Part shown: in pieces, positions 59,489 through 64,000 of the stretch
Layout: every line of letters starts with the position of its first letter
Numbering within the stretch: the stretch's first letter is position 1
Source of the DNA: Brevibacillus reuszeri
Lineage (GTDB): Bacteria; Bacillota; Bacilli; Brevibacillales; Brevibacillaceae
Direction of reading: 5' to 3'
DNA: 64,000 nucleotides
Assembly: GCF_002897295.1 (NCBI RefSeq)
Contig: NZ_BEXF01000028.1
Span: forward strand, 1-64,000
Notes under the pieces: model-generated
Told to the model about the DNA's origin: nothing
The model's database searches: none
What the model saw: the letters and a program-made list of their open reading frames with translations, nothing else
Translations under genes and position numbers: made by a program

Positions 59489-60130
59489 ATGGCAACCAAA
59501 CAAGAAATGCGATCGGAAGAAACTAAGCGCGCTATTTTGGCAGCTGCTGGTGAGCTTTTTGCCAATAGAGGCTATGACTCAGTATCCATCAGGGAGATCG
59601 CCAAGGCTGCAGGCTGTTCTCATACGACTTTGTACATTTACTTTAAAGATAAGGAAGCATTGCTGCATCAGCTGTCCAAGGGGCCGCTACAAGGATTGGC
59701 GGATCAGATGGAAGGGATGCTGAAGGACCACTCGCTGGCTCCTGAAGACTGTTTACGTCGAATCAGCATGCTGTTCATTCGTTTTGCGCTAGCAAATCGT
59801 ACGATGTATACACTATTTTTCATGACCAAGGCTACCCGAATTGACGAGGATACTTCTGAGAGTCAGCTCCAAAAGCTGCGGATACACTTGTTTGATCTGT
59901 TCAGGCAGGCATTGACGAATTGCTTACCAGAGGAAAGAAAGGCGGAAGACTCGCTTGCCTATGCACGCGTCTATTTTTACACCTTGCAAGGCATTGTGGG
60001 GACGTACACACATTCCGAGGAAAATCTGGAGGGCATCTTGGATCGACTGACATCTACCTTTGAGCTGACGATAGACGTGATGCTTGCTGGAATCACACAA
60101 CATGCGAACAATGGAGGGGACTTAAAATGA
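59489..60130 (+). CDS. TetR-family transcriptional repressor
   Basis: A 213-residue TetR protein: the N-terminal helix-turn-helix ILAAAGELFANRGYDSVSIREIAKAAGCSH...TLYIYFKDKEALL, then a ligand-binding helical domain with TetR_C-type FFMTKATRID. Its gene follows three palindromic operators and a SigA promoter. The stop overlaps the ATG of the metallo-hydrolase gene (ATGA), so it likely represses both. The ligand is unknown. Confidence 0.92.
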   Translation: MATKQEMRSEETKRAILAAAGELFANRGYDSVSIREIAKAAGCSHTTLYIYFKDKEALLHQLSKGPLQGLADQMEGMLKDHSLAPEDCLRRISMLFIRFALANRTMYTLFFMTKATRIDEDTSESQLQKLRIHLFDLFRQALTNCLPEERKAEDSLAYARVYFYTLQGIVGTYTHSEENLEGILDRLTSTFELTIDVMLAGITQHANNGGDLK

Positions 60131-60831
60131 AAGTAGAACAAATTTCGGAGCATATTTGGAGTGTTCGTTCATGGCTGATGATTCCGTTTCGGGTATGGGT
60201 AGTTGTGGAAGCAGACGGTGTGACGCTTGTGGATGCAGGTATGCCTTTTATAGCAAAGGGGATTCTTACATTTGTGGAAGAGCTTGGTGCTGGTCCCTTA
60301 AAACGAATCGTACTTACGCATGGCCACTCCGACCATGTAGGCGCTATCCAAAAAATCATGGAGAAGAATCCGGTTCCGTTATTTGCTCATCGAATCGAGC
60401 TTCCCTATATGCAGGGAGAGCAGCTGTACCCAAGACGCAAGAAGCTAGAAAGAAACGTGCAGGCAGGCTTAGCACAGCCACTGGCTGAAACCGAGGAAGG
60501 CGGACTTGCTGCGATTGGAGGATTGCGTCCTTTTCTCACTCCGGGACATTCTCCGGGGCATGTCGTCTATTATCACGAGCAGGATCAAGTGCTGCTAGCC
60601 GGAGATCTGTTTACGTCGAAAAAGGGTAAGCTTCACCGTCCAATGCCGATGTTTACTGCCGACATGGCAGAGGCGTTAAAGAGTAGCCAGATTGTTCGTG
60701 AATTGCGCCCAGTGCATCTGGAAGTATGCCATGGGAAGCCGGTAAAAAATCCAGCAGAGCAGCTGGATGCTTATCTTGCGGATACATCAGCTGCTCTCTC
60801 TATCCCGACCAGTACGTGGCAGTCATCGTAA
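60127..60831 (+). CDS. MBL-fold metallo-hydrolase
   Basis: A 234-residue metallo-beta-lactamase-fold protein with LTHGHSDHVGAIQ (HXHXDH metal motif), TPGHSPGHVVYYHE and LLAGDLFTS supplying the other ligands. Many are thioesterases or lactonases. The gene is coupled to the tetR repressor by an overlapping ATGA, so its substrate or a related compound may be the inducer. That is inference. Confidence 0.9.
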   Translation: MKVEQISEHIWSVRSWLMIPFRVWVVVEADGVTLVDAGMPFIAKGILTFVEELGAGPLKRIVLTHGHSDHVGAIQKIMEKNPVPLFAHRIELPYMQGEQLYPRRKKLERNVQAGLAQPLAETEEGGLAAIGGLRPFLTPGHSPGHVVYYHEQDQVLLAGDLFTSKKGKLHRPMPMFTADMAEALKSSQIVRELRPVHLEVCHGKPVKNPAEQLDAYLADTSAALSIPTSTWQSS

Positions 60832-60839
60832 GAAACAAG

Positions 60840-61394
60840 TCACGGCATTAATACCGCAGAAGGATCGCTCAAACTTTTGCTCAGCAGCACGCTTCTGTAG
60901 TTCGTCTCGTTCCATTGGACGTAATCTACGAACCGGTAGCCTCTGGCAGAGTAATAACGGATCAGGTGATGAGCACCTTCTGCGGTATCAAGCGCCAGCT
61001 CGGCTGCTCCATCCTGAACGGCCAGCTCCTCGACACGGCGGATCAGTAGGTCACCGAAACCTCGTTTGCGATGCAATGGATTGACGGCGAATTGACCGAA
61101 TTTCGCCACGTGAGACTGCTCATACCACTGCGTTCCTTTTGCCAATGCTGGTGGGTAATACATAATCGTTGCGATCAGCTCTCCTTCCAGCAAACCGACG
61201 AGACAGTGACCATTCTGCATCCTTTTGCGAGTTCTGGCAGCGTCTTGATAGGAAGCCACGAATTGGAACCCCATGTCGGCAAGCGTTTGATAGGATTGAT
61301 TCAGAAGTCGGGTCAGGTCTTCAATTGAGTCGGTTTGTGGCTGAAAGGGTCGAATCACGATTTGGCTTTGAAGAGCATCGGCATCTGACATCAT
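60840..61394 (-). CDS. GNAT-family N-acetyltransferase
   Basis: A 184-residue GNAT: IRPFQPQTDSIEDLTRLLN, the acetyl-CoA loop VNPLHRKRGFGDLLIRRVEE and YYSARGYRFVDYVQWNETNY at the end. AAGGAGC six bases upstream supports ATG 61394 over the frame start at 61448. It is convergent with the MBL gene, only eight bases between the two stop codons. The substrate is unknown. Confidence 0.87.
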   Translation of the reverse strand: MMSDADALQSQIVIRPFQPQTDSIEDLTRLLNQSYQTLADMGFQFVASYQDAARTRKRMQNGHCLVGLLEGELIATIMYYPPALAKGTQWYEQSHVAKFGQFAVNPLHRKRGFGDLLIRRVEELAVQDGAAELALDTAEGAHHLIRYYSARGYRFVDYVQWNETNYRSVLLSKSLSDPSAVLMP

Positions 61395-61508
61395 TTGCAG
61401 CTCCTTTGGCAACTGTTCATTTCTGTAAATTCTGATAGTATAGCACAAAATGTCGAAGTCGGATGAAACGTACCGGCTTTTTTTTCGTCTTACTAGAGAG
61501 GTGATTGG

Positions 61509-62003
61509 ATGAAAAAGGTAGGAATCGCTGCCCAGCTGTTTCTGACAGCAGTACTTTTAACAGGTTGCCAGAGTAGCTTCTTCAATCAAGCCAAATCACA
61601 GGAGCTCGCCCAACCGCCAGAGCCGACTATAGCCTGGAAGGGAAAGTCAGCTACGACAGTGCCGACGTCCTCTTGTTGGCAGTATGAAAATGTAGGGCAT
61701 TGCATTGATAAAGCCGCACCCCCTGAGATTATTGGTGAGATGAAGCCTAAGCCGCTTCAAGTAAATCCTGGTGCCGTTCTGTCTGTGACATATACCGCGC
61801 CACCCGAGGAAAATTCATTACGAGTGACCCAGTGGATCGGTACGAAGCAGATTGAGCAGCTTCTGGAGAATGGAAACGAGTGGAAGGTACCTGATCAGCC
61901 AGGGTGGTATTTGTTTGACGTCCGCGGCCAATGGTCACAAGGCGATGCAGGGCACGCATTCGTCATTGAGGTCCGGGACACGTTGCGTCTGTCGCCGCTG
62001 TAA
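61509..62003 (+). CDS. Putative lipoprotein
   Basis: A 164-residue protein with a lipoprotein signal (KKVGIAAQLFLTAVLLTG-C, lipobox at residue 20) and a small extracytoplasmic domain with VTYTAPPEENSLRVTQWIG and PGWYLFDVRGQWSQGDAGHAFVIEV, a beta-sandwich-like pattern seen in Bacillus lipoproteins of unknown role. GAGAGGTGATTGG precedes the ATG. Confidence 0.83.
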   Translation: MKKVGIAAQLFLTAVLLTGCQSSFFNQAKSQELAQPPEPTIAWKGKSATTVPTSSCWQYENVGHCIDKAAPPEIIGEMKPKPLQVNPGAVLSVTYTAPPEENSLRVTQWIGTKQIEQLLENGNEWKVPDQPGWYLFDVRGQWSQGDAGHAFVIEVRDTLRLSPL

Positions 62004-62054
62004 AGCTCTTTTTGGTATACTAAGCGATGAGGGATGACCAAAAGGAGAGACAGC

Positions 62055-62954
62055 ATGCTAGAAGAGTTGATGCGCTTTACGGCAGACGAATTGGATGAGG
62101 GGCATACCGTACGGGACGTTTTGCAAAAACGTTATGGGGTATCACGCCGTTTGCTCATTCGCGCCAAATTTAAAGGAAGAATAACACGCAACGATCAGCT
62201 GGTCTTTGTCAACGAGAAGCTGCAAGCAGGCGATGAAATTGTCGTCATGGTGCAGGAGGATGCGGAAGAAACGGTAGCACCTGAGGAAATGCCGCTGGAG
62301 ATTCGCTTTGAGGACGATGATTTGATGGTGATTGCGAAGCCTGCAGGGCTGGTCATCCATCCCACAGGTAACCATGCAGGTGGCACGCTTGCAAATGGAG
62401 TGGTCGCTTACTGGAAAAGTCGCGGGGAACACCGGAGGTTTCGCGCGGTTAACCGTTTGGATAAAGATACATCAGGTCTCTTGATTGTCGCGAAAAATCA
62501 ATGGGCTCACGAGCAGTTCAGCAGGATGCAGCAGGATAGAGAACTACACCGTACCTATCACGCGATTGCAGAAGGGGAAGTACAGGAGAATGAGGGGACA
62601 CTAGATGGACCGATCGGGCTTGCCGAGGACTCCTTTATTACCAGAATGGTGCGCCCAGATGGACAAGCGGCTCTGACCCATTATCGTGTCTTGGCGCGAG
62701 GAAACGGGATGACTCACCTGGAGGTAAAGCTGGGAACAGGACGTACCCACCAAATCCGGGTACATATGAGTCATTTCGGGTATCCGCTGGCAGGTGATGA
62801 TCTGTATGGCGGAGGCCGAGAGTACATCGGGAGGCAGGCGTTGCATGCCGCACGTCTGTGCTTTGTGCATCCCCGTTGCGGTGAGCTGATGGATTTTATC
62901 GAGCCGATGCCTGCAGATATGCAGGAGCTGGCGAGACGCTTCTTATTGTTGTAA
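62055..62954 (+). CDS. RluA-family pseudouridine synthase
   Basis: A 299-residue synthase: an S4-like N-terminal region (VRDVLQKRYGVSRRLLIRAKF), the RluA core with catalytic Asp in AVNRLDKDTSGLLIVAKN, and GTGRTHQIRVHMSHFGYPLAGDDLYGG. It isomerises uridines in 23S rRNA or tRNA. AAAGGAGAGAC precedes ATG 62055. It resembles YjbO/YhcT/RluD forms; the exact site cannot be assigned. Confidence 0.92.
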   Translation: MLEELMRFTADELDEGHTVRDVLQKRYGVSRRLLIRAKFKGRITRNDQLVFVNEKLQAGDEIVVMVQEDAEETVAPEEMPLEIRFEDDDLMVIAKPAGLVIHPTGNHAGGTLANGVVAYWKSRGEHRRFRAVNRLDKDTSGLLIVAKNQWAHEQFSRMQQDRELHRTYHAIAEGEVQENEGTLDGPIGLAEDSFITRMVRPDGQAALTHYRVLARGNGMTHLEVKLGTGRTHQIRVHMSHFGYPLAGDDLYGGGREYIGRQALHAARLCFVHPRCGELMDFIEPMPADMQELARRFLLL

Positions 62955-63007
62955 AAGGAACAGGAAATGACATAGGCAAAAAATTTCGTCATTTTCCTAT
63001 GGAAAGT

Positions 63008-63021
63008 TGAAAGCGTTTTCG
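63008..63021 (+). promoter_or_regulatory. cre-like CcpA site upstream of hmgA
   Basis: TGAAAGCGTTTTCG matches 13 of 14 positions of the Bacillus cre consensus (TGWAANCGNTNWCA). It would fit catabolite repression of tyrosine breakdown. Confidence 0.6.
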
Positions 63022-63075
63022 ATATGATGAGAGTAAGAAATGATAAACAAGAAACAGTGGAAACACTGGGACGAC

Positions 63076-63231
63076 AGCTGGTTGTCTGCGGGGGAAAATC
63101 CCGCAAAGATTTTTTTCGTTAGCAGACAAAGCCCAGCTTGCGCCTAACGCTTGTTTCGGAACGTTTGACAAAGGGGTACCCCGCGTATTTGTCATGCAAC
63201 CGATTCGGCTTGGGGGTGAGCTGGGCTTTTT
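63076..63231 (+). promoter_or_regulatory. Candidate transcription attenuator in the hmgA leader
   Basis: An upstream arm AGCTGG-TTGTCTGC (63076-63089) can pair with GCAGACAA...CCAGCT (63122-63138). The second arm overlaps AAAGCCCAGCT (63128-63138), which can instead pair with AGCTGGGCTTT (63219-63229), a terminator stem followed by T5. A smaller hairpin GCGGG/CCCGC with T7 (63088-63116) and nested GACAAA/TTTGTC with GGGGTACCCC (63167-63193) lie inside. The arrangement fits an antiterminator/terminator switch 31 bases before the hmgA ATG. Confidence 0.5.
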
Positions 63232-63262
63232 GTTGACTGGAAAAGACGAAGGAGGAGAGAAG

Positions 63263-64000
63263 ATGGCTTTTTATCATCGAATGGGGGAAATACCTAAAAA
63301 GCGGCATACGACCTTTTACAAGCCAAACGGAGAGCTGTATCGGGAACAAGTGATGGGCACAAAAGGGTTTTCCGGGATTCAGTCCATCTTGTATCATCAC
63401 AATCCGCCTACACAGGTTCGGGAAACGCGTAAATATGCGGATGTCCGGCTGGAATTTGTCGAGCAGGAGAATTTGAAGCATCAGCATTTTCAAACCTTCA
63501 ATCTGGAGCCAGGTGGAGATCCGATCTTTGGCAGGAAGTATCTCATGGGCAACAATGACGTCGTAATGGGCGTGTGTGCACCGACAGAGCCGATGGATTA
63601 CTTTTATCGCAATGCGGATGGAGATGAGGTGGTATTCGTTCATCAGGGAGAAGGGGAGCTGCAAACAATTTTCGGTACGCTCGCCTACAAGCCAGGCGAT
63701 TATCTCGTCATCCCGATTGGTACGACCTACAGGATCGTGCCATCGGTTCAGAGTCGGTTTTTAGTGATCGAATCACAAAATGAGATCGTTCCTCCCAAGC
63801 GCTATCGCAATGAGCACGGACAATTGCTGGAGCATTCGCCATTTTGCGAACGGGATATACGCGTGCCAGAAAAACTGGAAACGCACGTGGAAAGCGGGGA
63901 TTTTGAAGTCCGCGTAAAACGCCAATCGGTCGTTTACAGCTACTTTTTTGATTTCCATCCGTTTGATGTGGTCGGCTGGGATGGCTATTTGTATCCGTAT
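63263..64000 (+). CDS. hmgA: Homogentisate 1,2-dioxygenase, N-terminal 246 codons (partial)
   Basis: The frame starts at ATG 63263 after AAGGAGGAGAG and is open to the window end. It reads MAFYHRMGEIPKKRHTTFY, then LEFVEQENLKHQHF, DVVMGVCAPTEPMDYFYRN, VVFVHQGEGELQTIFGTL and YKPGDYLVIPIGTTYRIVP, the cupin half of homogentisate dioxygenase. The final visible residues are FHPFDVVGWDGYLYPY, typical before the iron site, which lies beyond the window. The enzyme opens the homogentisate ring in phenylalanine/tyrosine degradation using Fe2+ and O2. Confidence 0.9.
   Translation, partial: MAFYHRMGEIPKKRHTTFYKPNGELYREQVMGTKGFSGIQSILYHHNPPTQVRETRKYADVRLEFVEQENLKHQHFQTFNLEPGGDPIFGRKYLMGNNDVVMGVCAPTEPMDYFYRNADGDEVVFVHQGEGELQTIFGTLAYKPGDYLVIPIGTTYRIVPSVQSRFLVIESQNEIVPPKRYRNEHGQLLEHSPFCERDIRVPEKLETHVESGDFEVRVKRQSVVYSYFFDFHPFDVVGWDGYLYPY

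Larger units (their letters stand above)
62955..63262. other. Structured intergenic region between rluA-type gene and hmgA
   Basis: No coding gene is supported in these 308 bases. They hold a cre-like site (63008-63021) and a leader with mutually exclusive hairpins (63076-63231). Confidence 0.6.

Noticed and set aside
63163..63195. T-box riboswitch upstream of hmgA
   Set aside because: AAAGGGGTACCCCGCG resembles the T-box GGGTGGTACCGCG, but the TGGN bulge needed to pair with the tRNA end is missing, no stem I specifier is visible and the downstream gene is catabolic.

Overview
The window is a chromosomal segment of an endospore-forming Firmicute, most likely Brevibacillus (Paenibacillaceae). 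The evidence is the spoIIE-yabS-yabT-tilS-hpt-ftsH order, an alpha/beta-type SASP, a spoVA operon, SleB and GerW proteins, an SLH-domain exoprotein, strong AGGAGG-type ribosome sites and frequent TTG/GTG starts. The species assignment is inference.

Layout. 1-127: the left end of an IS3-family (IS150-like) insertion sequence that leaves the window. 302-3769: the yabM-mazG(yabN)-rqcP(yabO) group. 3770-12515: a catabolic island with a -24/-12 promoter, an M20 amidohydrolase, a short-chain dehydrogenase, a glutamine-synthetase-like ligase, an aldehyde dehydrogenase, an APC permease and a sigma-54 activator. This looks like a gamma-glutamylation route for an amine or amino alcohol. 12608-16996: a DUF2157/GDYXXLXY membrane protein and a repeat-rich secreted protein. 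17097-28406: the conserved sporulation and division block yabP-yabQ-divIC-yabR-spoIIE-yabS-yabT, a split ThrE-type exporter, tilS, hpt and ftsH. 28480-39552: HAD phosphatase, nadA, a PadR-controlled FtsW-like protein, a zinc block (PCYCGC lipoprotein, znuA, znuC, znuB, zur with Zur-type operators), then nadB-nadC-coaX.

39611-42315: a GNAT gene, a long non-coding stretch and a 12-tRNA array (Ser, Glu, Val, fMet, Asp, Lys, Leu, Gly, Arg, Pro, Leu, Gly) carrying two inverted copies of a small spacer repeat. 42316-46099: an orphan soluble histidine kinase, a TerC protein and a YkoP/MGDG-synthase-like pair. 46195-52725: a spore germination block with SASP, DUF1657, a DUF421 protein with a DUF1657-like tail, spoVAC-spoVAD-spoVAE, a SleB-type hydrolase, an SLH-3D exoprotein, a YtfI-like protein and GerW. 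52777-64000: an orphan FliD-like gene, pyruvate carboxylase, a GGCT-like protein, tpx, a TetR/MBL pair behind three palindromic operators, a GNAT, a lipoprotein, an RluA-type pseudouridine synthase and the first part of a homogentisate 1,2-dioxygenase gene. A cre-like site and a leader with mutually exclusive hairpins precede this last gene.

Points most worth following up are the sigma-54 gamma-glutamylation operon, the leader upstream of homogentisate dioxygenase, the spoVA2-like operon with its domain fusion, the 23-bp Zur operators and the inverted repeat pair in the tRNA array. Start codons were set from ribosome-site spacing. Domain calls come from motifs read by eye, without database searches.
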